In this document: in pieces, positions 45,675 to 54,119 of the stretch
How the letters are laid out: every line of letters begins with the position of its first letter
Position numbering within the stretch: the stretch's first letter is position 1
Assembly: GCF_003014595.1 (NCBI RefSeq)
Contig: NZ_PYGK01000002.1
Span: 248,001-312,000 of the forward strand
DNA from: Chitinophaga ginsengisoli
Lineage (GTDB): Bacteria; Bacteroidota; Bacteroidia; Chitinophagales; Chitinophagaceae
Direction: 5' to 3'
Length of the DNA: 64,000 bases
Notes under the pieces: generated by a model
Databases searched by the model: none
What the model was told of the DNA's origin: nothing
The model's input: only the letters and a program-made list of their open reading frames with translations
Program-made: the position numbers and the translations under genes

Positions 45675-46928
45675 CTATTTTCCCCTGATGATGACTACTG
45701 GATCAATCCTGCTGGCTTTTCTCGATGGCTGCCAGCCCGCGAGGTATGTTGATGCGAGTGAAAAAATCCCGCCAATGAAATAGATAAACGGATCATAACT
45801 TACCGGATATGTTTTGATCGTGGGCAAAGACGTGGTACGGAAAGGCAATTGATCTATTCCCAGAGAAAACAGAAATCCGGCCATCAATCCCGTGACACCT
45901 CCGGCGATCCCTATGCTCATGGCAATGGAAATGAATATACGTCTTACGTCACGTCCTGCAAAGCCGCTGGCTTTCAATATGGCAATAGTATCCATTTTCT
46001 CATATATCAGCATGTTAAGTATATTGTAGATACCAAACCCCGACACTGTAAGCAACGTGATGCCCACGGCATAAGATATAAGCGACCTGATAAAACTTCC
46101 TGTTTCAAATTCTGCATTGAGCGTCTGAACATCCTGTGCGCTGACCCTGAAAAGGTGGTTGTATTCGCGGGCCATTGCCGGTGCTGCCGTGATATCTTTT
46201 ATCTTAAGCTGTATATCCGTAATGTAATTAGCTGTTTTGCCAAGTAGCTTCTGAGCCGTGCCCAGCGATGTAAAGCTCTGGACCTTGTCAAAATCCCGGA
46301 TACCCGACTGCCATATAGCAACAACTTTCAGCGGAAACCGTTCGCCTTCAGCCGTGGTTAGTTGCACAGTTTCTCCTACATGGACCAGCAGATCTTCAGC
46401 CAGGACTTTACCAAGAATAATACTGTTAGGCATTTTTTCCAGCATTAATGCATCCCCGGCTACTATATAATCTTCAAAATGAAAAAGAGCAGTTTCCTTA
46501 CGCTCCTCGATACCATTAACCGTCGCAGTAATATCAACGGTGCCTTCATTAAAAAAAGCCTGCATCACTATTCTGGAGGAGATACCAGTCACACGGTCAT
46601 CCCTGCGCAACGCATCCAGGATGGCCATGCCATTATAAATCCCCTGCCTGCTTCCGGTAGCTTTTATTGAATGAATAAAATGATAGCCTGAACGATAAAC
46701 CGGAGACATAAGTATCGGCTGAACAGCCGCTGGCTTTATTTCATTATACAGGCGTATGTGAGGCGTGCGATTCAGGAAAAGCGCATCCATCATTTCATTA
46801 AGCCCACTCATGAAACCCAACAGCGACACAAACATCGTAATGCTGAACGCCACACCGATCGCCGCGACAAGTGTTTGCCGCCACCGTGCCAGTAACAATG
46901 CCCGGGCTATGCTAAAAATCAGCTTCAT
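45675..46928 (-). CDS. FtsX/MacB-type ABC permease
   Basis: The 417-residue protein has one N-terminal TM helix (about 15-40), a large periplasmic MacB_PCD domain (about 45-270) and three C-terminal TM helices of the FtsX domain (about 285-410; TLLTVSGFGIYNILNMLIYEKM, IGIAGGVTGLMAGFLFSLG). It is a mechanotransmission-type permease as in LolCE or MacB. It overlaps the adaptor gene by 4 bp. Confidence 0.9.
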   Translation of the reverse strand: MKLIFSIARALLLARWRQTLVAAIGVAFSITMFVSLLGFMSGLNEMMDALFLNRTPHIRLYNEIKPAAVQPILMSPVYRSGYHFIHSIKATGSRQGIYNGMAILDALRRDDRVTGISSRIVMQAFFNEGTVDITATVNGIEERKETALFHFEDYIVAGDALMLEKMPNSIILGKVLAEDLLVHVGETVQLTTAEGERFPLKVVAIWQSGIRDFDKVQSFTSLGTAQKLLGKTANYITDIQLKIKDITAAPAMAREYNHLFRVSAQDVQTLNAEFETGSFIRSLISYAVGITLLTVSGFGIYNILNMLIYEKMDTIAILKASGFAGRDVRRIFISIAMSIGIAGGVTGLMAGFLFSLGIDQLPFRTTSLPTIKTYPVSYDPFIYFIGGIFSLASTYLAGWQPSRKASRIDPVVIIRGK

Positions 46929-48004
46929 GGTGCTGGTTTTATAATAAGATCATTCACTGTTAATCCCGAGATGATCTCTACCTTTTCATAATCCATCAAT
47001 CCAGTTGACACCTTCTTCCTTTCGTTATTGGTTAATAGCACAAAGCCTTCATTCAACAGGTACGAACGCGGAATAATTAGCGCCTGTGCTTTCTCAGCGA
47101 CGATGATATTCGCTTCACAGGTCAGATTGGGATATAAGACCGGAGGAGCCTTCAGGAACCTGGCCTCAACGGTAAATGTCTTCGATCTCTCATGCATAAA
47201 GGGGGTGACTTTTGTGACCATCGCATCGAACACCTGCCCCTTATAACTATCCATTGATATGATTACTCTCTGCTGTGGCTTTATACGTACGATATCATAT
47301 TCATCAACCTGCAGCTCCAGTAAAAAAGAGGCGGCGTCTCCAATTACTGCAACAGGCTGTTGCAGGTTCACCATCTCTCCTTCTTCAATAAGCATATCGT
47401 ACACTTTGCCGCTATACTCACTTTTGACTGTATAGTCGCTTGCCAGCGACCTGGATATCTCAAGGTTCTTTAACGCCTGTTTTTCGTTAAAGCTGATGTC
47501 ACGTTGCAATTCTGCATAGCGCAAGCGGGCCGTTTCATAGTTGTTACAGGATGTTTTCCAGGCGAGCTCCCGTTGCTCCAATTCACTACGACTACCAATC
47601 TGCTGCGCCCAGAGACGCTGTTGGCGTTGCAGCTGCAAGGCATCCTGATCCATTTTTATCTTTGCGTCATTTATACTTAAACGGAGCTCCTCCAATTTTC
47701 GAAAATTAGCTGCCTGAGACGCATTATCTGCCGCTATATGGGCATTCTCGGCCTGCAATTGCGGTCTGACGCCGGAAATATACAAGATGGCATCTTTTTT
47801 ACTAACCACATCTCCTTCCTTCACCATCTTCTTTTCCACAATACCGCTCACAGCAGAGAAAACCTCATACTGATTACTACTTTTTATCAAACCCGAAGCA
47901 TAAACAGATTCGGTAATTTTTTCAAGCACAGGTTTGACTTTCTGCTGCCTGCCATTGCATGCGACTAACAAAAAAAGAAAACCTGTCAGCACCGGATACC
48001 TCAT
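46925..48004 (-). CDS. HlyD/RND-type periplasmic adaptor lipoprotein
   Basis: The 359-residue protein has a lipobox (GFLFLLVAC). A lipoyl-like half (SGIVEKKMVKEGDVVSKKDAILYI) is split by a coiled-coil hairpin (about 85-170), followed by a beta-barrel (about 200-300) and a C-terminal membrane-proximal domain. It would bridge the FtsX-type permease to the outer membrane. No TolC-like gene is nearby, so an outer-membrane partner would be encoded elsewhere. Confidence 0.88.
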   Translation of the reverse strand: MRYPVLTGFLFLLVACNGRQQKVKPVLEKITESVYASGLIKSSNQYEVFSAVSGIVEKKMVKEGDVVSKKDAILYISGVRPQLQAENAHIAADNASQAANFRKLEELRLSINDAKIKMDQDALQLQRQQRLWAQQIGSRSELEQRELAWKTSCNNYETARLRYAELQRDISFNEKQALKNLEISRSLASDYTVKSEYSGKVYDMLIEEGEMVNLQQPVAVIGDAASFLLELQVDEYDIVRIKPQQRVIISMDSYKGQVFDAMVTKVTPFMHERSKTFTVEARFLKAPPVLYPNLTCEANIIVAEKAQALIIPRSYLLNEGFVLLTNNERKKVSTGLMDYEKVEIISGLTVNDLIIKPAP

Positions 48005-48068
48005 AATAACATGTTTATTTCATTATTGAACCATCTCCACCAAAGCGCTGCCGACTTATCCGATACTA

Positions 48069-49172
48069 TTAACTGAATACTTCCTCGACAGCGATGCTAT
48101 GCTTATGCATCGCGAGATATTCAATGATCGCATCCCGGCTGATAACACCAACGAGGTTCCCGTTGCTGGTCACAGGAATGATCATATCCGTTTCCGGAGG
48201 CAGACTTTCCCACGCGCTAAGTGCCGGCATTGCGATATCAAAAGAAGGATGCTCTTCCGTGATCAGGTCTTTTACAGGATGATCGATGTGCTTTTTATCA
48301 AGGTTCCGGATAAGCGTGCCCCTGTCAATAACTCCAACCGGGGCCTCATTTGAGGTGATCACAAAATAGGGTTGGCGGTAATCGGTCAGAGAAGGTAATG
48401 CATCTCTTAATGTCAATGAAGAAGATATAGTACGATAATCTGTTACCAGGATATCTCTAAGCATTACATTGTTCAGCGCATCCCGTACAAGGGCATTGTG
48501 CTTTTCCATAGTTCCCTGCAACATCAGCACCACTCCTGCAATAACAAGCAGCAGATTCGCATTGATCAGGCCTGAGATCAAAAATAACAACGATACCAAA
48601 CGGCTGACCCATACCGCAATATTGGTTGCTTTCAACGGTGTAGTGAACAACTCCATCATTCCTCTCAGCACCCTGCCTCCATCCATGGGAAATGCCGGAA
48701 TAAGATTAATCACTCCCAGCAGTACATTAACAGCATGTAAGAAGAAGATAAAGTTAAGCCGGTCAATGCTCAGGAAAAAAGGTACTGATCTCCATAACGG
48801 AGTATGTCCTGACAAAAAAGGTATCAGGGCAAAGGCTATAATAAGATTGACAGCCGGGCCGCTGAGGCTGATCATTATTTCCTGGCCCGGTGTTTCCGGT
48901 TGACGTTTCAACTGTGTCATGCCTCCGATAGGCAATAACAGGATCTCTTTAACAGGTATGCCGTAATAGCGGGCGGCAAACATATGGCCTAATTCATGTA
49001 GTACGACAGAAGCGAAAGCCGCCATAACAGCTATGATCTTCCACAAGGATTCTACCGCTGTCTTACCGGTAAGTCCATCAGCGATCAGTATCCAGCTGAT
49101 CAGCAGGATAAAGGTCCAATGTATACCCATTTTGGTGCCTTTAAGCGTAAACAGGTTGAATGTAGCTTTCAT
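48069..49172 (-). CDS. Site-2 protease (M50) with C-terminal CBS pair
   Basis: The first Met at 49208 gives 379 residues; MKATFNLFTLKG at 49172 fits the family start better. It has six or so TM helices, the zinc motif HELGH (His71, Glu72, His75 in the long numbering) and the third ligand in FPMDGG (Asp176). A pair of CBS domains (about 245-370) follows, as in Rip3-type proteases. It cuts membrane proteins inside the bilayer, and the CBS pair may sense nucleotides. It lies 64 bp upstream of the efflux genes and probably leads that operon. Confidence 0.92.
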   Translation of the reverse strand: MKATFNLFTLKGTKMGIHWTFILLISWILIADGLTGKTAVESLWKIIAVMAAFASVVLHELGHMFAARYYGIPVKEILLLPIGGMTQLKRQPETPGQEIMISLSGPAVNLIIAFALIPFLSGHTPLWRSVPFFLSIDRLNFIFFLHAVNVLLGVINLIPAFPMDGGRVLRGMMELFTTPLKATNIAVWVSRLVSLLFLISGLINANLLLVIAGVVLMLQGTMEKHNALVRDALNNVMLRDILVTDYRTISSSLTLRDALPSLTDYRQPYFVITSNEAPVGVIDRGTLIRNLDKKHIDHPVKDLITEEHPSFDIAMPALSAWESLPPETDMIIPVTSNGNLVGVISRDAIIEYLAMHKHSIAVEEVFS

Positions 49173-49217
49173 GAGAGGTAATTTGAACACTGAAGTTCCG
49201 AAACCCATAAATAGCGA

Positions 49218-49237
49218 TCAATGATGACTATCATTGA
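49218..49237. promoter_or_regulatory. Perfect Crp/Fnr-like palindrome between protease and BON genes
   Basis: TCAATGA-TGACTA-TCATTGA is a perfect 7-bp inverted repeat with a 6-bp centre and contains TGA-N6-TCA (49222-49233). It lies between divergent genes, 10 bp from the annotated protease start and 65 bp ahead of the BON -7 element. Confidence 0.55.
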
Positions 49238-49266
49238 AACAGGTGGATAAACATCATCTTCCGGCA

Positions 49267-49309
49267 CAATCGCCATCATTGAACAGGTCTGTGATATATA
49301 ATAATTTCG
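49267..49309 (+). promoter_or_regulatory. Crp/Fnr-like half-site plus -7 element of the BON gene
   Basis: CAA-TCGCCA-TCA (49267-49278) keeps the right half TCA exactly 26 nt before TAATTTCG (49302-49309). ATTGAACAGGT after it repeats the ATTGAAACAGGT that follows the full palindrome 45 bp upstream. Confidence 0.45.
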
Positions 49310-49347
49310 GTAACAGTCAATCTTTTTAACTCAACAATTCTTCGATT

Positions 49348-50004
49348 ATGAAAACAGACTTTGAATTACAACAGGACGTTCTGGACGAACTACTATGGGA
49401 TCCTTCCCTGGATTCTGCCGAAATAGGCGTTTCTGTCAATGACGGCGTCGTAACGCTGAGTGGTGTTGTAAACAGTTACACAAAGAAACTAGCGGCCGAA
49501 AAAGCAGCCAAAAGAGTAAAAGACGTAACGGCTGTAGCCATGGAAATCGACGTGCACTTCTTTAATGGAGAAGGCAAATCAGATATCGACATCGCACATG
49601 CGGGGTTGAATGCACTTTCATGGAGTACTGTCGTACCTAAGGATAGCGTGACCATAAAAGTGGAAGACAGCTGGCTGACGCTGGACGGAGAAGTGGAATG
49701 GCAATACCAGAAACAAGCCGCAGAAAACCTGGTAAAGGACCTCCAGGGTGTTAAAGGCGTAACTAATCTGATCCGGTTAAAACCAACACCCAACCAATCT
49801 ATCGTTAAAGATGCCATCAGAAAAGCCCTGGAACGTAGCGCAGATGTAGAGGCAGCAGCTATCAACATCATTACTGAAGGCAATCACATTATCCTCAAAG
49901 GGAAAGTACGTTCATGGGGGGAAAGAAATGAAGTCGAAAAAGCCGTATGGGCAACGCCCGGCGTGGTCGATGTAAAAGATGAACTGATTGTTGCTCCTTA
50001 TTAA
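49348..50004 (+). CDS. Triple BON-domain protein
   Basis: The 218-residue protein is three BON domains in a row (about 1-70, 78-145, 148-218), each with the D-x-x-V-x-x-x-L start and a VTLSGVV / LTLDGEV / IILKGKV strand followed by A-E-K-AAKRVKDV-type helices. No signal peptide is seen, so it is probably cytoplasmic, unlike OsmY. BON domains bind lipids or other envelope ligands and are common in stress loci. It is 11 bp ahead of the debranching enzyme gene. Confidence 0.93.
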   Translation: MKTDFELQQDVLDELLWDPSLDSAEIGVSVNDGVVTLSGVVNSYTKKLAAEKAAKRVKDVTAVAMEIDVHFFNGEGKSDIDIAHAGLNALSWSTVVPKDSVTIKVEDSWLTLDGEVEWQYQKQAAENLVKDLQGVKGVTNLIRLKPTPNQSIVKDAIRKALERSADVEAAAINIITEGNHIILKGKVRSWGERNEVEKAVWATPGVVDVKDELIVAPY

Positions 50005-50015
50005 TTCCTGCTACT

Positions 50016-51983
50016 ATGCTCTACAACTGCTTTCATGGTCCACTCATGCAGGACCTGAACTTCTCGGCAGCCAGGGAATACCTGGTTGCCGGGCCTTCAG
50101 GCAGCTGGAGTGCCAGTACAATATCCGGGTGCCATACCCGTAAATATCATGGTCTGCTGGTAACACCGCAGTCATTTCCGGGTGACGATAACTATGTACT
50201 GCTATCATCCCTGGAAGAGACCTGTATTTGCGACGATCAATCTATTCAGCTTTCACTTCACCGCTATACCGGAGCAGAAACGCCTTCTGCCCAGCAATAC
50301 ATCCAGGCTTTTGCTGCTAATCCGCTACCCCAATGGTGGTACCAGGTGGGTGAAGATCTGCTGCTGAAAGAAATTGTACCGGATGCTCATGGAGGCATCA
50401 TGGTCAGGTATTCTTTGCTGACAGGTATAAAGCCCATTAAATTGCAGCTGCGCCCGCTGGTAGCATTCCGCAATATGCATTCGCTTACACGAGCCAATAC
50501 CGCTGCAAATACGGCCATACGTACGGTGGAAGAAGGTATCAGTATTAATCTTTACCCAGGGTATAGTGATCTTTTTCTGCAACTCAAAAAAGGCGCATTC
50601 CAGCCTGACGGATGCTGGTATTACAATATCGAATACAGCTGGGAAAAAGAACGGGGCTATGACTACCAGGAAGACCTGTATTCCCCCGGTTATTTTGAAG
50701 TGCAGATGATACCTGGTGATTCCGTTATTTTCTATGGCGGACTATCTCCCGTTAATGTCAGCACCCTGGAGGAAAAGTATACTAAAGGCGCTACAGCTGC
50801 CAGCAAACCGGAGACACTGAAAGACCATCTTTTGTTAACGGCAGGACAGTTCCTGTTGCCCGACCGGATCAAAGCCGGATTTTACTGGTTTGGCAGCTGG
50901 GGGCGGGATACCTGTATTTCCCTGCCGGGACTGACATTACTGACAGGAAAGATCCACCTTTTCAAGAGTATCATAAGGTACCAGTTAAAACATATAAAGA
51001 ACGGCCTGCTTGCGAACTTAGGAACCGGTACATCTGCACAGTATAACACTGTGGATGCCTCATTGTGGTTGATATGGGCCTTACAGCAATACGCAGAGAA
51101 AACACATTCATGGAAAGACATCTGGCAGGAATATGGCAAAACACTGAAAAGCATCCTGACGGCCTACAAAGAGGGCACCTTGTTCAATATACATATGGAT
51201 GAAGATGGGCTCATATATGCAGGAGGCCCAGGGCTGGCATTAACCTGGATGGACGCCATAGCACCTGAAGGCCCTGTTACCCCCCGTACCGGAAAAGCTG
51301 TAGATGTAAATGCCCTTTGGTACAATGCGATATGCTTCTGTCTTAATGCCGCTACAGAGGCTAATGATCAGGCTTTCATCGAAAGTTGGGAAACATACCC
51401 CGAAAAAATAGCAAAATCTTTTACCGCCTGCTTCTGGAGCGATGAAAAAAAGTACCTGGCTGACAATGTAAATGGCGAAACACGCGACTGGTCCGTCAGG
51501 CCTAACCAGCTGTTTGCGGTATCAATGCCATCCTCACCATTGCTGCCAACACAACAGAGGGCTGTTATGGGAAAAGTAAAGGACGACCTTCTTACGCCCA
51601 GAGGTTTGAGAACCCTTTCCCCTTTCGACCCACAATATCTGCCGGCATATGGGGGCGATCAGCCTTCCCGTGACAGGGCATATCACCAGGGAACAGTATG
51701 GCCCTGGTTGTTGGGACATTTTACCGAGGCACTGCTGAAAGCCGAAGGTCCAGTGGCTTTACCCTTCCTGGAAAAGATCTATGATGGCTTTAAATATGTA
51801 CTGGACGAGTATTGTATCAATAACATTCCTGAATTATTTAGCGGCGATTTCCCTCATACACCCGGAGGAGCGGTCGCGCAGGCCTGGAGTGTCGCGGAAC
51901 TGATCAGGATGGAACATCTCATATCCGGATTCAGGACCCAGCAACTGACAGCAACCATTAACACCGTAAATCAACAAATATGA
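50016..51983 (+). CDS. Glycogen debranching enzyme (amylo-alpha-1,6-glucosidase)
   Basis: The 655-residue protein has the bacterial GDE N-terminal domain (about 15-270; STISGCHTRKYHGLLVTP). The alpha6/alpha6-barrel GDE_C domain (about 280-640) carries WFGSWGRDTCISLPGLTLLTG, VDASLWLIWALQQY, GKAVDVNALWYNAICF and YHQGTVWPWLLGHF. It removes alpha-1,6 branches of glycogen. The final ATGA overlaps the start of a glycogen synthase remnant, so the two once formed a glycogen unit. Confidence 0.94.
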   Translation: MLYNCFHGPLMQDLNFSAAREYLVAGPSGSWSASTISGCHTRKYHGLLVTPQSFPGDDNYVLLSSLEETCICDDQSIQLSLHRYTGAETPSAQQYIQAFAANPLPQWWYQVGEDLLLKEIVPDAHGGIMVRYSLLTGIKPIKLQLRPLVAFRNMHSLTRANTAANTAIRTVEEGISINLYPGYSDLFLQLKKGAFQPDGCWYYNIEYSWEKERGYDYQEDLYSPGYFEVQMIPGDSVIFYGGLSPVNVSTLEEKYTKGATAASKPETLKDHLLLTAGQFLLPDRIKAGFYWFGSWGRDTCISLPGLTLLTGKIHLFKSIIRYQLKHIKNGLLANLGTGTSAQYNTVDASLWLIWALQQYAEKTHSWKDIWQEYGKTLKSILTAYKEGTLFNIHMDEDGLIYAGGPGLALTWMDAIAPEGPVTPRTGKAVDVNALWYNAICFCLNAATEANDQAFIESWETYPEKIAKSFTACFWSDEKKYLADNVNGETRDWSVRPNQLFAVSMPSSPLLPTQQRAVMGKVKDDLLTPRGLRTLSPFDPQYLPAYGGDQPSRDRAYHQGTVWPWLLGHFTEALLKAEGPVALPFLEKIYDGFKYVLDEYCINNIPELFSGDFPHTPGGAVAQAWSVAELIRMEHLISGFRTQQLTATINTVNQQI

Positions 51984-52183
51984 CCCTCCCTGGCAATGAG
52001 TTTTTGTCTCCCGATTATATATTCGAAATAAGCTGGGAGGTATGTAATAAAGTAGGCGGTATCCATACCGTACTAAGTACGAAAGCAGCATTGTTACAGG
52101 ATAAACTGAAAGATTACTATATCATGATCGGCCCTGATCTTACCAGGAATTACAACTCTGCAGGCAGCAGGCAAACGAAATAA
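51980..52183 (+). pseudogene. Truncated glycogen synthase (N-terminal remnant)
   Basis: The 67-residue frame starts with an ATGA overlap. It reads FEISWEVCNKVGGIHTVLSTKAALLQDKL...MIGPDL, the N-terminal UDP-glucose-binding start of GT3/GT5-like glycogen synthases, normally over 500 residues. After about residue 52 the similarity stops (TRNYNSAGSRQTK) and a stop follows. No C-terminal part is visible downstream. It looks like the scar of a deletion. Confidence 0.8.
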
Positions 52184-52400
52184 TATATGCCGCAAAGATT
52201 CCTTTATTGCACAGCGGAGAGTATACTTATACATTCCGCGTATTTCCCAAAAATCATTTCCTGTACCATCGTATAGATATGCCCCTGGTCAGATGGACAT
52301 AATGTATAAGAATATATTGGAGTGTCATGGTCACATTTATCACAAGCAACATCGACATGACCACGGTCATTCGGTCCGGTAACAATATTCATATCAAAAG

Positions 52401-52443
52401 CAACCAATGTCATAGGCATGGCGCACGTAAAGAGATAGCTTTG
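52401..52443 (+). promoter_or_regulatory. Crp/Fnr-like half-site plus -7 element of the first usp gene
   Basis: CAA-CCAATG-TCA (52401-52412) keeps TCA 26 nt before TAGCTTTG (52436-52443), an exact TAnnTTTG. The leader to the ATG at 52476 would be about 28 nt. Confidence 0.5.
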
Positions 52444-52475
52444 ATACATCAACCCGTCACTGAAAAACAAAAACT

Positions 52476-53312
52476 ATGAAAAAGATACTTGCAGTTATTG
52501 ATGCCATTAATTATAAAGAAGAACAACTGGATGCCATAGAATATATGGCAGGTATGCTAAAAGGTAATCTTACCATCGTCATGCTGGAAGAGGTCAATAG
52601 CATCACGCCGTTGATGGCGCCTGATTTCGCTGCGGGCGTGCCAGGACGGTACTATGAAGTTGTAATAAAAGCATCCGAAGAAAAAAGCAGGATTATCAAA
52701 GAAAATACTGAATCCATGCGTCAGGCATGCCTGACACGCGGTCTTACATGTGCTGTACATAACGATAAAGGCTTCGCTGCGGAAGAAGTAATCCTGGAAA
52801 GCCGCTTTGCAGACCTGGTACTGCTTGGAAAAGAACTGTCCTTTCCCTTCCTTTTTGACACCGAACCAACAGGATTTGTCAAAAATGTACTGTCAAACGC
52901 GCAGTGCCCTGTATTGGTAATACCGGAAGATATGTCCGTAGTGAAAGGCGTCATTTTTACCTATAATGGTACCTTCTCTTCCATGTACGCCATAAAAGCG
53001 TTTGCTGGCATATTTCCCGAACTGGTAGCCAAAGACGCTACGGTGGTTTACGTATGCGAAAAAGGGCATGATACCATTCCACATGAAAAGCTGCTAAAAG
53101 AATACCTGGACAGCTACAACAAAAATGTCAGCTACAAAATATTCTCTGGCAAAGCGGATACTGTGCTGCAGGCTTACCTGGATCAAAAACAAGATCACAT
53201 CACTACTTTCGGGGCTTATGGAAGAAGCAGATTATCACGCTTTTTCAACAGCAGCAGTGCTGAAAATATACTCCGCATAATGAAAGGACCACTGTTCATC
53301 ACTCATCCATGA
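52476..53312 (+). CDS. Tandem universal stress protein (UspA family)
   Basis: The 278-residue protein has two UspA domains (about 1-148 and 155-278). The first starts KKILAVIDAINYKEEQLDAIEYMAG; the second has GVIFTYNGTFSSMYAIKAFAGIFPE and ends GAYGRSRLSRFFNSSSAENIL...PLFITHP. The G-2x-G-9x-G(S/T) ATP motif is only partly kept, so ATP binding is doubtful. It has its own promoter and a strong terminator. Confidence 0.92.
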   Translation: MKKILAVIDAINYKEEQLDAIEYMAGMLKGNLTIVMLEEVNSITPLMAPDFAAGVPGRYYEVVIKASEEKSRIIKENTESMRQACLTRGLTCAVHNDKGFAAEEVILESRFADLVLLGKELSFPFLFDTEPTGFVKNVLSNAQCPVLVIPEDMSVVKGVIFTYNGTFSSMYAIKAFAGIFPELVAKDATVVYVCEKGHDTIPHEKLLKEYLDSYNKNVSYKIFSGKADTVLQAYLDQKQDHITTFGAYGRSRLSRFFNSSSAENILRIMKGPLFITHP

Positions 53313-53331
53313 GATTGTCACTTTGAGATAC

Positions 53332-53379
53332 GCCAACAAAAGAAGATAGCGACCCCAATCGCTATCTTTTTTTGTTGGC
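53332..53379 (+). terminator. Terminator of the first usp gene
   Basis: A 21-bp stem (GCCAACAAAAGAAGATAGCGA / TCGCTATC...GTTGGC, one G-T pair) with a 6-nt loop CCCCAA and a T-rich right arm lies 20 bp after the stop. Confidence 0.85.
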
Positions 53380-53386
53380 ATAAAAA

Positions 53387-53424
53387 ACCGCCGGCCAAAG
53401 TTTATTGAAACCCTGGCCGGCGGT
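53387..53424 (-). terminator. Terminator of hsp20
   Basis: On the minus strand ACCGCCGGCCA pairs with TGGCCGGCGGT (11 bp, 16-nt loop), followed by TTTTTTA. It lies 14 bp after the hsp20 stop. Confidence 0.88.
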
Positions 53425-53437
53425 GCTATTTTCTTTC

Positions 53438-53881
53438 TTAACTGATCTGAATCTTTTGGGCCTGTCCTCCGTTCTTGCTCTCTTCTTTTTTGGGAAGGCT
53501 TAACTTGAGTACGCCATCCTGGTAAACGGCGGAAATACCATCTTTCTTTACGCCTTCAGGCAAACGGAAACTGCGCGAGAAACTTGAGTAGTTATATTCT
53601 TCCCGGCTGATCTTTTCATCTTTAGTTTCCTTTTTTTCCTCTTTCTCTGCGCTGATGGTCAGCATATCACCATCAACATCTACATTAAAATCAGCTTTGC
53701 TCATGCCAGGCGCAGCCAATGAAAGCTTGAATGCGTCCTTTTCTTCACTGATATTCACCGCAGGAACAGTTGCCGTCCAGGTACGGACCCCGTTACCCTC
53801 AAACAAATCTTTCCATGGTTTGAACATATCATCAAAAAAAGTAGGCAGCAATGTGCTTCCCTTTAATAAGCTTGTGGACAT
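53438..53881 (-). CDS. Small heat shock protein, Hsp20/alpha-crystallin family
   Basis: The 147-residue protein has the alpha-crystallin domain (about 38-135), with FKLSLAAPGMSKADFNVDVDGDMLTISAEKEEKKE, SFRLPEGVKKDGISAVYQDGVLKLSLPK and the GVLxLxLPK signature. It holds unfolded proteins during stress. It is divergent from the receiver-Crp regulator gene; the shared region contains two TGA-N6-TCA sites. Confidence 0.95.
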   Translation of the reverse strand: MSTSLLKGSTLLPTFFDDMFKPWKDLFEGNGVRTWTATVPAVNISEEKDAFKLSLAAPGMSKADFNVDVDGDMLTISAEKEEKKETKDEKISREEYNYSSFSRSFRLPEGVKKDGISAVYQDGVLKLSLPKKEESKNGGQAQKIQIS

Positions 53882-53958
53882 AATTACCTCCTTGTTTTAG
53901 TTAATGTGACAATAAATGTTAACACCGCTAAATTACACTTCCTATAACCCGGGAAAAA

Positions 53959-53992
53959 TGATGATACTCAAGGTACCCGATGATTATTGTCA
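53959..53992. promoter_or_regulatory. Two TGA-N6-TCA sites between hsp20 and the receiver-Crp gene
   Basis: TGATGATACTCA (53959-53970) and TGATTATTGTCA (53981-53992) both match TGA-N6-TCA. The first lies 27.5 bp from a TAATTTAG element of hsp20 (53937-53930, minus), two bases off the spacing seen at the other genes. They may serve hsp20 and autoregulation. Confidence 0.4.
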
Positions 53993-54051
53993 ACTACCAG
54001 GGATAGGAAATCTTATAGCCATATACCTGCTCCTTTTAAGGGATTTATGCT

Positions 54052-54059
54052 TAAATTTG
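54052..54059 (+). promoter_or_regulatory. Candidate -7 element (TAAATTTG) of the receiver-Crp gene
   Basis: An exact TAnnTTTG lies 60 bp ahead of the ATG at 54120. It supports that start over the in-frame Met at 53916. No TCA half-site stands 26 nt upstream. Confidence 0.45.
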
Positions 54060-54119
54060 AATGGACGACTACCTGATACTTTTATCTCTAACCCATTTTT
54101 CTGCAAAAAGCATGTCTTT

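Noticed and set aside
52204-52470. 88-residue minus-strand open frame with several Cys residues between the glycogen synthase remnant and usp
   Set aside because: It needs a TTG start inside the usp promoter region, overlaps the candidate Crp site and -7 element on the other strand, and matches no family I know. It may be a shadow of decayed sequence.
53916-54119. 68-codon upstream extension of the receiver-Crp gene
   Set aside because: The receiver domain begins exactly at 54120, a TAAATTTG promoter element lies inside the extension, and the extra residues resemble no domain.
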